Assembly: GCF_043555975.1 (NCBI RefSeq)
Contig: NZ_JBIGIA010000001.1
Span: 248,001 to 312,000 of the forward strand
Direction of reading: 5' to 3'
DNA length: 64,000 nt
From: Pelomonas nitida
GTDB lineage: Bacteria > Pseudomonadota > Gammaproteobacteria > Burkholderiales > Burkholderiaceae_C
The position numbers and the translations under genes were made by a program. Position 1 is the stretch's first letter. Each line of letters opens with the position of its first letter. Of this stretch, positions 16,272-25,240 are shown one piece after another. The notes under the pieces are model-generated. The model did no database searches, was not told the DNA's origin, and saw nothing but the letters and a program-made list of their open reading frames with translations.

Positions 16272-18614
16272 TCAGTGGAATGTCCAGACCTGAAGCGCGC
16301 AAGCCGTGGCGCCGCTTTTCAGTGTGCTGACTAGGACGCTATTGGCCCCGATGGGCGTGAGCTCGGCATCGTCCAGCCCCATGGAGCCAGTGCGCACGCC
16401 GACGTTGTCGCAGCCAGACTTGACGTCTGCGTCGGCCACCGTCGGCGGCTGGTAGGAACCGATGAACTCGCCGCTGGCGTGGTCCAGCAGGACCCGGTAG
16501 CCCGGCGCCACGCTAACGGCCGGCGCACAGACGTCGACGTCACCCAAGCGCCGGCAGTCGGTCAGACCGAACTGGCCCAGTTGCAGTTGTCGTAGCGGGG
16601 TGAAGTCCGCAGCCTTCAGCACCGCGCCCTTGCCGGTGAGGACTTCGCCATTGATGTCGTACAGGCCCACGTCATCGACGCGGGTCAGGCTGGCGACGTC
16701 GGTAAAGCTGGTGGCCCCGGCGTGGAAGCGATAGACGCTCTGGGGCGACCCGTTGAAAAGAGTCATGAATTCAGCGGGGGTTGACGTCCAGGCAAGCGCT
16801 GTCGGGCCGTAGTAGCCCCAGCCGTAGTCTGTGGCGTAGTAGCGCGGCGCGTCGCGCAGCAGCAGCGTGCCGCTGTCATACAGCAGGACGGCCCCGGACG
16901 GTACGGTGTGGCTCGAAGCTGCGAGCACGAGCAGGCGCTCCGGGTCGGCCGGGTCTACCGCGAGGTCGTTCACCTGGTCATAAGGGACGCCATAGGGGTC
17001 GGCGATGGGGGTGATGCTGCGAACGGTTGACAGATCAGTTGTCGACAGCTCGGTGACCGTGCCGCCGGCCAGGGCCGCGTACAGCCGCCTTCCGTCGGAC
17101 GAGACGGCCAAGTGGGTGGGGGCTCGGCCCAGCGGCGCCGTGCGCAATGTCGCAAGCGTGCTGGGGTGCAGTTCGAGCACCTGGCCGCCGTTGTCGGGCG
17201 AGGCCGCGTAGATCACGCCAAGCGCCTGAGCGTAGACGGCGTGGTTGCTGCGCAGGGGGCGGATCACTGTGTCGGTCGGCGCTGCGAAGGGCGCCACCGG
17301 GCCGGGGAAGAAGCTGCCCTTGACTGCATTGGCGACGACAGAGGTGGCCGCGTTCTGCACTTGCGTGCCGCTCCGCGCCAGGCCCGACGATTCGATGCGG
17401 ACCCGTCCGCCACGGGGCGCGAACCAGCGGGTTTCGCGCGCCAGCAGGTCGGCCTGCTTGAAGGTCGTCGTGTCCATCACCGCGATTTCGTAGTCGAGCA
17501 CCACGCGGATCGCCGGCACTGTGCCGTCCAGGGCCTGCAAGGCCGACACAGGGTAGGTGCGGCGCGTGATCCTGACTGCGGCGTGGACGTTGGTACTGCC
17601 CTGCAGAATGAGTTGCGGGTTGTCGACGAGCACCTTCGTTCCCACCGCGTAGGGGAACTCGACAAGGGGCAGGTCGCCCACCTGGGCCAGCACCTGGTCC
17701 AGCACCTCGGGCGAGCTCAGGTTCTGCAGCCGGATCGCGTCCTGCCGGACGGTCAGTTGCTCCGACAGGTCGGGCAGTGTGGTTGAGGCGATGCCGCAAG
17801 TGGTGGTCGAGCCGGTGCTGTCTGCAAAACAGTGGGCCGTGAGGGTGTCAGTTGACACCTTGCCATTCGCATTGACGCTGACGTCCCAGGTCGCACCGTC
17901 AGCTGCCATTAGCCCGGCGATGTCGCCTGTGCCTGTATCTGGGGTAGGCAAGGCGAGGTGGGCCAACATCGCATTCCAGCGCGCCTGCAAGCGCAGGGCG
18001 TCGCGTGTCGCGGCCACTGCCGCAGCAGGACTCCTGGCCACCGCGTCGCCCTGCCAGTACAGCGTCGCGGCCTGCTGGGCGCCATCCAGCTCAGCCCGGG
18101 TCAGTGCCCGGCCTGCAAATGCGCCGGACTTGAGCAGCCGTGCTACCTCCTGCACCGCGACCTCGGTACCCGGTGATACCTCCACCCAGCCCGTGGCGAA
18201 GGCGCGCAGCACGGTGCCGTCGGCCAGCGTCACGCGGATCCATAGGTCCGTGAGCTTGCGGCTGCCGCTGGGCTCGTTGAGGGTGAAGGTGCCGGCATCG
18301 GTGGTGCGCGTGCTGGACAGCACCACGGGCGTGGCTGCGGTGGTCGCGTCGACCAACTCGACCAAAGCGCCTGTGGAGGCCGGAACTGTCGCGGCAATCA
18401 GAAGGCGGCCTTGTTGCTGGCCGGTGGTGGCATCTTGCGCGGCTGGTGCGTCTATCGCGGGCAAGGAGAACGAGGCGCTGGTTACCAGCGTCGGGAATCC
18501 AGGTTGCGCTGGCGTGGTGATAGGCCCGGCGTCACTCCCCATCGAGCCGCCGCCTCCGCCGCAGGCGGACAGGACGCACAGCGACAGCGCGGACACCACG
18601 GTTGTCAATCTCAT
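16272..18614 (-). CDS. Large lipoprotein with C-terminal beta-propeller-like repeats
   Basis: A 780-residue exported protein. It starts with a lipoprotein signal (LCVLSAC, then a glycine run as flexible tether). The first half (to about 430) has no family I recognise but contains a strand-rich segment after the tether and a helical region around 150-230. The second half resembles a YVTN-type propeller: NHAVYAQALGVIYAAS, THLAVSSDGRRLYAALAGG and NDLAVDPADPERLLVLAAS are blade-like repeats. It ends with paired cysteines (DCRRLGDVDVCAP). It sits alone between ppsR and ppsA. Its function is unknown; a surface or periplasmic binding role is a guess. Confidence 0.75.
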   Translation of the reverse strand: MRLTTVVSALSLCVLSACGGGGGSMGSDAGPITTPAQPGFPTLVTSASFSLPAIDAPAAQDATTGQQQGRLLIAATVPASTGALVELVDATTAATPVVLSSTRTTDAGTFTLNEPSGSRKLTDLWIRVTLADGTVLRAFATGWVEVSPGTEVAVQEVARLLKSGAFAGRALTRAELDGAQQAATLYWQGDAVARSPAAAVAATRDALRLQARWNAMLAHLALPTPDTGTGDIAGLMAADGATWDVSVNANGKVSTDTLTAHCFADSTGSTTTCGIASTTLPDLSEQLTVRQDAIRLQNLSSPEVLDQVLAQVGDLPLVEFPYAVGTKVLVDNPQLILQGSTNVHAAVRITRRTYPVSALQALDGTVPAIRVVLDYEIAVMDTTTFKQADLLARETRWFAPRGGRVRIESSGLARSGTQVQNAATSVVANAVKGSFFPGPVAPFAAPTDTVIRPLRSNHAVYAQALGVIYAASPDNGGQVLELHPSTLATLRTAPLGRAPTHLAVSSDGRRLYAALAGGTVTELSTTDLSTVRSITPIADPYGVPYDQVNDLAVDPADPERLLVLAASSHTVPSGAVLLYDSGTLLLRDAPRYYATDYGWGYYGPTALAWTSTPAEFMTLFNGSPQSVYRFHAGATSFTDVASLTRVDDVGLYDINGEVLTGKGAVLKAADFTPLRQLQLGQFGLTDCRRLGDVDVCAPAVSVAPGYRVLLDHASGEFIGSYQPPTVADADVKSGCDNVGVRTGSMGLDDAELTPIGANSVLVSTLKSGATACALQVWTFH

Positions 18615-18911
18615 TCTTCGCTCCCTGTTGATCCCCGACTGTCGGGTTTTGCAACCCGTCGTCGTCTTCTAGCTATTGTTGCTCACGTCCTAGAGGGACC
18701 TTTGACACCAGCGGCCGATATGGGGTGGGTTACGTGCAGGTACGAACCACCTAGAATCCGCTGCAATTCCTCGCGATCAGCCCATGCGCGCCGCCACCCT
18801 CCGACAAGAATCCAGAAATGGGTGGAGCCGCGCCTGCCTTGAGCACCTCTGCTCGGCGAAGGGCCCGGACGACGCGACGACACCGGTTTTTCAACCTCCC
18901 GGAGTTTTTCC

Positions 18912-21308
18912 ATGTCCACCCTGTTCGAGGCGACCGCCCTGGTCGTACCGTTTGAGAACCTGAGGATGACCGATGTCGAGGCAGTTGGCGGCAAGAACGC
19001 CAGCCTCGGCGAAATGATCTCGCAGCTCGCCGCCAGCGGCGTGCGCGTCCCCGGCGGCTTTGCGACCACGGCGCATGCCTTCCGGCAGTTCCTCAAGCAC
19101 GAGGGCCTGGACGCGCGCATCGCGGCGCGGCTGAGCTCGCTCAACACCGACGACGTCCGCGCGCTGGCCGAGGCCGGCGCCGAGATCCGCCGCTGGATCG
19201 AGAGCCAGCCGTTCCCGGCAGACCTGGAGGCCGGTGTGCGCGCTGCCTACGCGCAGCTCACCGCCGACAACCCGGACGCCACCTTCGCCGTGCGTTCGTC
19301 CGCCACGGCCGAGGACCTGCCCGACGCGTCGTTCGCCGGCCAGCAGGAGACCTTCCTGAACGTGCACGGCATCGACGAGGTGCTGCACAAGATGCGCGAG
19401 GTGTTCGCCTCGCTCTACAACGACCGCGCCATCAGCTACCGCGTGCACAAGGGCTTCGCCCATGGCGACGTGGCGCTGTCGGCCGGCGTGCAGCGCATGG
19501 TGCGCTCCGACCTGGGTTCGGCCGGCGTGATGTTCACCATCGACACCGAGAGCGGCTTCCCCGACGTCGTCTTCATCACGTCCAGCTACGGCCTGGGCGA
19601 GACGGTGGTGCAGGGCGCCGTGAACCCGGACGAGTTCTACGTTCACAAGCCGGCCCTGAAGAACGGCAAGCTGGCCATCATCCGCCGCAACCTGGGCAGC
19701 AAGCTGCTGCGCATGGAATTCGCGACACCGGAAGAGAAGGCGGCCAGCGGCAAGCTCGTGAAGACGGTCGACACGGTGCCCGAGCACCGCAATCGCTACT
19801 CGCTGAACGACGCCGAGGTGACCGAGCTGGCGCAGTACGCGCTCATCATCGAGCAGCACTATGGCCGCGCGATGGACATCGAGTGGGGCCGTGACGGTGT
19901 CGACGGCAAGCTCTACATCCTGCAAGCCCGCCCCGAGACGGTGAAGAGCCAGGCCGCCGGCCAGGTCGAGCTGGCCTACAAGCTCAAGGCGCACAGCGCC
20001 GTGCTGGCCGAAGGCCGCGCCATCGGCCAGAAGATCGGTACCGGCCCGGTCCGCCTCGTCGACAGCGTCGCCGAGATGGAGCGCGTGCAGCCGGGCGACG
20101 TGCTCGTCACCGACATGACCGACCCGAACTGGGAGCCGGTCATGAAGCGCGCCAGCGCCATCGTGACCAACCGCGGCGGCCGCACCTGCCACGCGGCCAT
20201 CATTGCCCGCGAACTCGGCATCCCCGCCGTCGTCGGCTGCGGCGACGCGACGGACAAGCTGAAGGACGGCCAACTCGTGACGGTGGCCTGCTCCGAGGGC
20301 GACACCGGCTACATCTACGACGGCCTGCTGGAAACCGAGGTCAGCGAGGTGCACCGCGGCGAGCTGCCGTACTGCCCCATCAAGATCATGATGAACGTCG
20401 GCAACCCGCAGCTGGCGTTCAACTTCGCGCAGATGCCGTCGGGCGGCGTGGGCCTGGCCCGTCTCGAGTTCATCATCAACAACAACATCGGCGTCCACCC
20501 CAAGGCCATCCTGGACTATCCGAACATCGACGCCGACCTGAAGAAGGCCGTCGAGTCGGTCGCTCGCGGCCATGCGTCGCCGCGTGCGTTCTACGTCGAC
20601 AAGCTGGCCGAAGGCATTGCCACCATCGCCGCCGCGTTCTTCCCGCGCCCGGTCATCGTGCGCCTGTCCGACTTCAAGTCCAACGAGTACCGCAAGCTCA
20701 TCGGCGGCACGCGTTACGAGCCGGACGAAGAGAACCCGATGCTGGGCTTCCGTGGTGCCTCGCGCTACATCAGCGGCGAGTTCCAGGACGCGTTCGCGAT
20801 GGAGTGCGAGGCCTTGAAGCGCGTGCGCAAGGAGATGGGCCTGACCAACGTCGAGGTCATGGTGCCCTTCGTGCGCACGGTGAAGCAGGCGGCCAAGGTC
20901 GTCGACATGCTGGCCGAGAAGGGCCTGAAGCGCGGCGTGGACGGCCTGCGCGTCATCATGATGTGCGAGGTGCCCAGCAACGCCATCCTGGCCGAGCAGT
21001 TCCTGGAGCACTTCGACGGCATGTCCATCGGCTCCAACGACCTGACGCAGCTGACACTGGGCCTGGACCGCGACTCCGGCCTGGAACAACTCGCCGGCGA
21101 TTTCGACGAGCGCGACCCGGCCGTCAAGGCCATGATCTCGCGCGCCATCCGCGCCTGCCGCGCCACGGGCAAGTACATCGGCATCTGCGGCCAGGGCCCC
21201 AGCGACCACCCGGACTTCGCCGACTGGCTGGCCGAGGAGGGCATCGTGTCGATCTCGCTGAACCCCGACACGGTCATCGACACCTGGCAGCGCCTGGCGG
21301 CCAAGTAA
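18912..21308 (+). CDS. ppsA: Phosphoenolpyruvate synthase
   Basis: A 798-residue enzyme converting pyruvate, ATP and water to PEP, AMP and phosphate, the entry to gluconeogenesis. The N-terminal ATP-grasp domain has VGGKNASLGEM and FAVRSSATAEDLPDASFAGQQET; the swivelling domain has NRGGRTCHAAIIARELGIP, with phosphorylatable His427 and Thr425, the residue PpsR proteins modify; the C-terminal TIM barrel has GIGSNDLTQL-type SIGSNDLTQLTLGLDRDS and GICGQGPSDHP with the catalytic Cys. Length is typical. A strong hairpin terminator follows. Confidence 0.97.
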   Translation: MSTLFEATALVVPFENLRMTDVEAVGGKNASLGEMISQLAASGVRVPGGFATTAHAFRQFLKHEGLDARIAARLSSLNTDDVRALAEAGAEIRRWIESQPFPADLEAGVRAAYAQLTADNPDATFAVRSSATAEDLPDASFAGQQETFLNVHGIDEVLHKMREVFASLYNDRAISYRVHKGFAHGDVALSAGVQRMVRSDLGSAGVMFTIDTESGFPDVVFITSSYGLGETVVQGAVNPDEFYVHKPALKNGKLAIIRRNLGSKLLRMEFATPEEKAASGKLVKTVDTVPEHRNRYSLNDAEVTELAQYALIIEQHYGRAMDIEWGRDGVDGKLYILQARPETVKSQAAGQVELAYKLKAHSAVLAEGRAIGQKIGTGPVRLVDSVAEMERVQPGDVLVTDMTDPNWEPVMKRASAIVTNRGGRTCHAAIIARELGIPAVVGCGDATDKLKDGQLVTVACSEGDTGYIYDGLLETEVSEVHRGELPYCPIKIMMNVGNPQLAFNFAQMPSGGVGLARLEFIINNNIGVHPKAILDYPNIDADLKKAVESVARGHASPRAFYVDKLAEGIATIAAAFFPRPVIVRLSDFKSNEYRKLIGGTRYEPDEENPMLGFRGASRYISGEFQDAFAMECEALKRVRKEMGLTNVEVMVPFVRTVKQAAKVVDMLAEKGLKRGVDGLRVIMMCEVPSNAILAEQFLEHFDGMSIGSNDLTQLTLGLDRDSGLEQLAGDFDERDPAVKAMISRAIRACRATGKYIGICGQGPSDHPDFADWLAEEGIVSISLNPDTVIDTWQRLAAK

Positions 21309-21334
21309 GGCCCCGGCTTCACGACTGAAGCGCG

Positions 21335-21369
21335 GCCCGGGTTCTCCGCGAGGGGAGCCCGGGCTTTTT
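21335..21369 (+). terminator. Rho-independent terminator after ppsA
   Basis: GCCCGGG at 21335-21341 pairs with CCCGGGC at 21358-21364, with further wobble-assisted pairing inside (TTCTCC against GGGGAG) around a GCGA loop, and is followed directly by five T at 21365-21369. Confidence 0.9.
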
Positions 21370-21387
21370 CTTGCCATCATCCGGGCC

Positions 21388-23430
21388 GTGTCCGACGCCT
21401 TCCTGCATCGCCGTTACCTGCTGTTCGCGCTGAGCTTCGTGGTGCTGCTGGCTGGCCTGGGGCTGGGCGAGCACTTCGGCCTGGCCAAGGCCTGGATCGG
21501 CTACACCTTTCTCGGGGTGACCGTGGCGGTCTATGCCGTCATCGGCATCCTGTGCCGCACGACGGACCCGGCCGAGTATTTCGTCGCGGGCCGCCGTGTG
21601 CCGCCGCTCTACAACGGCATGGCGGCCGGCGCCGACTGGATTAGCGCGGCCAGCTTCATCGGCCTGGTCGGCACCCTCTACGCCAGCGGCTACGCGGGCC
21701 TGGCCTATGTGCTGGGGTGGACGGGCGGCTTCGTGCTGGTGGCGCTTTGCATCGCGCCCTATCTGCGGCGATTCGGCCAGTACACGCTGGGCGACTTCCT
21801 GGCCGAACGCTTCCAGAGCCGCGCGTTGCGCCTGGTCGGGGCGTCAGCGGCCATCCTCGTGTCTTTCGTCTACCTGGTCGCGCAGATCTACGGCGTGGGC
21901 CTGATCACGACGCGGCTGACCGGTCTGGCCTTCGAGGTCGGCGTGTTCGTGGGGCTGGGCGGCGTGCTGGTGTGCTCCTTCCTCGGCGGCATGCGGGCGG
22001 TCACGTGGACCCAGGTCGCCCAGTACTTCATCATGATCCTGGCCTACCTGGTGCCGGTGATCTGGCTCTCGGTCAAGCAGACCGGGTGGCCGCTGCCCCA
22101 GCTGGCCTATGGTCAGCAGCTGCACCAGCTGGCCGAGCGAGAGCGGGCCTTGGTCAACGATCCGGCCGAGCTGCAGGTGCGGGCCATCCACCAGCAGCGT
22201 GCGGATGCCGCGGCCGCCCGGCTGGCCGATGTGCCGCGGGCGCTCGCCGAGGATCGCGCGCGCGCGGCGGCGCAGGTGGCGGCGCTGAAGCTTGCGGATG
22301 CGCCGCTCGCCAGCATCCAGGCCGCCGAGAAGCAGCGCGCGGCCTTGCCGCGCACACCGGCGGAGGCCGAGGAGCAATGGCGGCGGGAGCAGGTCAGCGA
22401 GGCCCGGCTGGCCTTGCCGCTGTCGGGCCTGGTGCCGCACATGCAGCCGTTTGCCGGCAATGCGGAGGGGGCGCCGGCCGGCGAGGCGCAGCGCAATTTC
22501 ATCGCGCTGGTGCTGTGCCTGATGGTGGGTACGGCCGGCCTGCCGCATCTGTTGACGCGCTACTACACGACCGGCTCGGTCGCCAAGGCGCGCGAATCCG
22601 TCGCGTGGTCGCTGGTGTTCATCAGCCTGCTCTATCTGACGGCGCCGACGCTGGCCGTCATGGTGAAGACGGAGGTGTTCAACAGCCTGGTCGGAACCAG
22701 TTTCGATCAGCTGCCCGCCTGGATACGTCAGTGGCAACGTGTGGATGCCGGCCTGCTGTCGGCGGTAGACCTCAACGGCGACGGCCGGCTGCAGCTGGGC
22801 GAGCTGCGCCTGCACCCGGACCTCGTCATGCTGGTCATGCCGGAGCTGGGCGGGCTGCCCTATGTCATCTCCGGCATGGTGGCCGCCGGCGGGCTGGCGG
22901 CGGCTTTGTCCACGGCCGACGGCCTGTTGCTGTCGATCTCCAGCGCGCTCTCGCACGACGTCTACTTCAAGGCCATCAACCCGGACGCGTCGCGCACGCG
23001 GCGGGTCACGCTGTCGAAGGCGTTGCTGCTCGTCGCGGCGCTGGCCGCCGCCGCCGTTGCGTCCAGCCGGCCGGCAGACATCCTGGCCGTCGTCACGGCG
23101 GCCTTCTCCATCGCCGGGTCCACGTTCTTCCCGGCGTTGATCGCGGGCGTCTTCTGGCGCCGCGCCAACCGGGCCGGTGCGCTGGCCGGCATGCTCGTCG
23201 GGCTGGCGGTCTGCCTGTGCTACCTGGCCGCCTCGCATCCGGCCCTGCGGTCCCTCGTCGGCCTGCCCGGCCCGCCGGCGCTGGTGTGGGGCATCCAGCC
23301 GGCGTCTGCCGGCGTGTTCGGCGTGCCGGCCGGTGCGCTGGCCCTGGTGCTCGTCAGCCTGCTGACGGCGGCGCCGACGCGGCGCGACCGCGAGTTTGTC
23401 GACCAGCTGCGCAGCCGGCCTTCGCCCTGA
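21388..23430 (+). CDS. Sodium:solute symporter with a large soluble insert and an EF-hand loop
   Basis: A 680-residue SSS-family transporter, longer than the usual 500-590. Core motifs are clear: YFVAGRRVPPLYNGMAAGADWISAASFIG, then QYTLGDFLAERF, and late LAAALSTADGLLLSISSALSHDVY. It is closest to the acetate-permease-like (VC_2705) branch. Residues about 241-352 form an Ala/Arg/Glu/Gln-rich stretch, probably helical and cytoplasmic, between two membrane segments. Residues 461-472 are a perfect 12-residue EF-hand loop (DLNGDGRLQLGE). The small DUF4212 partner often seen with this branch is absent. It starts with GTG just after the ppsA terminator. The substrate is likely a small carboxylate, by family only. 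Confidence 0.85.
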   Translation: MSDAFLHRRYLLFALSFVVLLAGLGLGEHFGLAKAWIGYTFLGVTVAVYAVIGILCRTTDPAEYFVAGRRVPPLYNGMAAGADWISAASFIGLVGTLYASGYAGLAYVLGWTGGFVLVALCIAPYLRRFGQYTLGDFLAERFQSRALRLVGASAAILVSFVYLVAQIYGVGLITTRLTGLAFEVGVFVGLGGVLVCSFLGGMRAVTWTQVAQYFIMILAYLVPVIWLSVKQTGWPLPQLAYGQQLHQLAERERALVNDPAELQVRAIHQQRADAAAARLADVPRALAEDRARAAAQVAALKLADAPLASIQAAEKQRAALPRTPAEAEEQWRREQVSEARLALPLSGLVPHMQPFAGNAEGAPAGEAQRNFIALVLCLMVGTAGLPHLLTRYYTTGSVAKARESVAWSLVFISLLYLTAPTLAVMVKTEVFNSLVGTSFDQLPAWIRQWQRVDAGLLSAVDLNGDGRLQLGELRLHPDLVMLVMPELGGLPYVISGMVAAGGLAAALSTADGLLLSISSALSHDVYFKAINPDASRTRRVTLSKALLLVAALAAAAVASSRPADILAVVTAAFSIAGSTFFPALIAGVFWRRANRAGALAGMLVGLAVCLCYLAASHPALRSLVGLPGPPALVWGIQPASAGVFGVPAGALALVLVSLLTAAPTRRDREFVDQLRSRPSP

Positions 23431-23431
23431 T

Positions 23432-23460
23432 TTGATCGATCAGCTCTTCCGGGCTAGAAT
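23432..23460 (+). promoter_or_regulatory. Sigma-70 promoter of the rpsF operon
   Basis: TTGATC at 23432-23437 and TAGAAT at 23455-23460 are separated by exactly 17 bases. It starts two bases after the symporter stop and leaves a leader of about 100 bases before rpsF, long enough for autogenous control by S6:S18 as known in other bacteria, though I did not model such a structure. Confidence 0.8.
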
Positions 23461-23564
23461 CCTCGGTTCCGCCTTGCTGCGCCCACGTGTCGACGCCGTG
23501 GCGCGGCTTCCACAGACCGGCCGTCATCCCGACAACGCCGGGCTGGAATCCACAAGGAGTACTC

Positions 23565-23927
23565 ATGCGTCACTATGAAATCGTTCTGCTGATCCATCCG
23601 GATCAAAGCGAACAGGTTCCGGCCATGCTGGAGCGCTACAAGGGTCTGATCACCGCCGGCGGCGGTGTCGTGCACCGTGTCGAAGACTGGGGTCGCCGTC
23701 AACTGGCTTACCAGATCCAGAAGCTCGCCAAGGCCCACTACCTGTGCCTGAACATCGAAGCCAGCAAGGAAATCCTCGCTGAGCTCGAAACCGGCTTCCG
23801 CTTCAACGACGCCGTGCTGCGCCACCTGACCGTGGTGCAGGACAAGGCCATCACGACCCCGTCGGTCATGATGAAGGCCGTCGAGCGCGAAGAAGCCCGC
23901 AAGGCGCCGCAGCAAGAAGCGGCCTGA
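23565..23927 (+). CDS. rpsF: 30S ribosomal protein S6
   Basis: A 120-residue protein starting MRHYEIVLLIHPDQSEQVP with the family's DWGRRQLAYQIQK segment and the charged C-terminal tail. ATG 23565 has AAGGAG five bases upstream; a longer in-frame start at 23487 would add non-homologous residues. First gene of rpsF-priB-rpsR-rplI. S6 binds with S18 to the platform of the small subunit. Confidence 0.97.
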   Translation: MRHYEIVLLIHPDQSEQVPAMLERYKGLITAGGGVVHRVEDWGRRQLAYQIQKLAKAHYLCLNIEASKEILAELETGFRFNDAVLRHLTVVQDKAITTPSVMMKAVEREEARKAPQQEAA

Positions 23928-23989
23928 GCGCAGGTCATCGCTAGAGAACCAGGTTTTCCAAGCAGCAGTGGTTTGAGCGTCAGCACAGC

Positions 23990-24283
23990 GTGAACCAGCT
24001 TCACCTGAAGGCGCAGATCCAGCAACTCGGACAAGTTCGCTACACCCCCGCCGGGCTGATGGCCCTGGATGCAAGCCTCAAGGCTGAATCCGAAGTCATC
24101 GAAGCCGGCAAACCGCGCAAAGTCTCCCTGGAGATCAAGGCGGTCGCGGTGGGCGAGGTGGCCAAGCAGTTGCAGGCGCTGGGAGTCGGAGGCGACGCGA
24201 TTTTTCGCGGTTTCCTGACCCATCAGCGCAACGGCCGGGGCTTCATCGCCCATGTCACCGTGATCGAACCCGCTGCTCCGTAA
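23990..24283 (+). CDS. priB: Primosomal replication protein N (PriB)
   Basis: A 97-residue single-stranded-DNA-binding OB-fold protein used in replication restart with PriA. It shows NQLHLKAQIQQLGQVRYTPAG and later HVTVIEP. It starts with GTG at 23990. Its place between rpsF and rpsR is characteristic of beta- and gammaproteobacteria and supports the identification, since the sequence family is weakly conserved. Confidence 0.9.
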   Translation: MNQLHLKAQIQQLGQVRYTPAGLMALDASLKAESEVIEAGKPRKVSLEIKAVAVGEVAKQLQALGVGGDAIFRGFLTHQRNGRGFIAHVTVIEPAAP

Positions 24284-24327
24284 GACCCGGAAGTTTTGAA
24301 TCCGGATAGATTTAACAGAGGTCCAAC

Positions 24328-24618
24328 ATGCCCCCTCTTCGTGGTAAGGGTCGCTTCTCCAAGGACAAGAAGCCCAAGCGCAACCAACAATCGTTGCTGT
24401 TCCGCCGCAAGCGTTTCTGCCGCTTCACCGTCGCTGGTGTCGAGCAGATCGACTACAAGGACATCGACACGCTGCGCGACTTCGTCGCCGAGAACGGCAA
24501 GATCACGCCCGCTCGCCTGACCGGCACGCGCGCTTTCTTCCAGCGTCAGCTGACGGTTGCCATCAAGCGTGCGCGCTTCCTGGCCCTGCTGCCGTACAGC
24601 GACCAGCACAAGGTCTAA
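24328..24618 (+). CDS. rpsR: 30S ribosomal protein S18
   Basis: A 96-residue basic protein with the S18 signature CRFTVAGVEQIDYKDIDTLRDFV and GKITPARLTGTRAFFQRQLTVAIKRARFLALLPY. The N-terminal RGKGRFSKDKKPKRNQQ extension is basic and typical of Burkholderiales. Confidence 0.97.
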   Translation: MPPLRGKGRFSKDKKPKRNQQSLLFRRKRFCRFTVAGVEQIDYKDIDTLRDFVAENGKITPARLTGTRAFFQRQLTVAIKRARFLALLPYSDQHKV

Positions 24619-24630
24619 GGAGCTGACGAC

Positions 24631-25083
24631 ATGCAAGTGATCCTGCTCGAAAAAGTCGCCAACCTCGGCAACCTCGGCGATGTCGTCAAGGTCAAGGACG
24701 GCTACGCCCGCAACTTCCTGATCCCGACCAAGGCCGCTCGCCGCGCCACGGAAGCCGCGATCAAGGAATTCGAAGCCAAGCGCGCCGAACTGGAAAAGAT
24801 CGCCGCTGCCAAGCTGGCCGATGCCCAGAAGCTGGGTGAAGCTCTCTCCGGCAAGACCGTTCGCATCGCCCAAAAGGCCGGTGTGGATGGCCGCCTGTTC
24901 GGTTCCGTGACGAACGCCGACGTGGCCGATGCGCTGACCAAGGCCGGCACCGCCATCGCCAAGTCTCAAGTTCGCCTGCCGAACGGCCCGCTGAAGACCG
25001 TGGGCGAGTTCCCGGTCAGCGTCGTGGCTCACACCGATGTGGTCGTGGAAGTCACCGTCCAGGTGGTTGCCGAAGCCGAGTAA
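24631..25083 (+). CDS. rplI: 50S ribosomal protein L9
   Basis: A 150-residue protein of two globular ends joined by a long helix: MQVILLEKVANLGNLGDVVKVKDGYARNFLIP at the N-terminus, the charged helix IKEFEAKRAELEKIAAAKLADA in the middle, and the C-terminal rRNA-binding domain. It starts 12 bases after rpsR with a GGAG site, and is followed by a hairpin terminator. Confidence 0.97.
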   Translation: MQVILLEKVANLGNLGDVVKVKDGYARNFLIPTKAARRATEAAIKEFEAKRAELEKIAAAKLADAQKLGEALSGKTVRIAQKAGVDGRLFGSVTNADVADALTKAGTAIAKSQVRLPNGPLKTVGEFPVSVVAHTDVVVEVTVQVVAEAE

Positions 25084-25133
25084 ATCTCGCTTCCCCTGAT
25101 GGCGCGGTGACATCGAGTCACCGCAACATCGAA

Positions 25134-25173
25134 CGAAGGCCGATACCCTCCAGGGTTTCGGCCTTCGGTTTTT
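25134..25173 (+). terminator. Rho-independent terminator after rplI
   Basis: CGAAGGCCGA at 25134-25143 pairs perfectly with TCGGCCTTCG at 25158-25167, with extra pairing of ACCCT against AGGGT inside, then GTTTTT. It should separate most rpsF-operon transcription from dnaB. Confidence 0.88.
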
Positions 25174-25227
25174 CCGGCCAGCGTTTTCCCGCACAACCCA
25201 CCGGTTGGGCCCAGCTCGTCCACAGCG

Positions 25228-25236
25228 TTATCCACA
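25228..25236 (+). promoter_or_regulatory. Consensus DnaA box just before dnaB
   Basis: TTATCCACA, identical to the strong E. coli DnaA box, ends four bases before the chosen dnaB start. An AT-rich 9-mer like this is rare in such GC-rich DNA. It may let DnaA-ATP control dnaB expression; whether it is bound is unknown. Confidence 0.6.
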
Positions 25237-25240
25237 AGCG

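Noticed and set aside
18643..18658. Short inverted repeat CGGGTT...AACCCG upstream of the lipoprotein gene
   Set aside because: Six-base arms in GC-rich DNA are expected by chance and no regulator can be named.
18891..21380. Open frame of about 830 codons on the minus strand
   Set aside because: Exact antisense of ppsA; low-complexity translation with many His, Gln and Arg.
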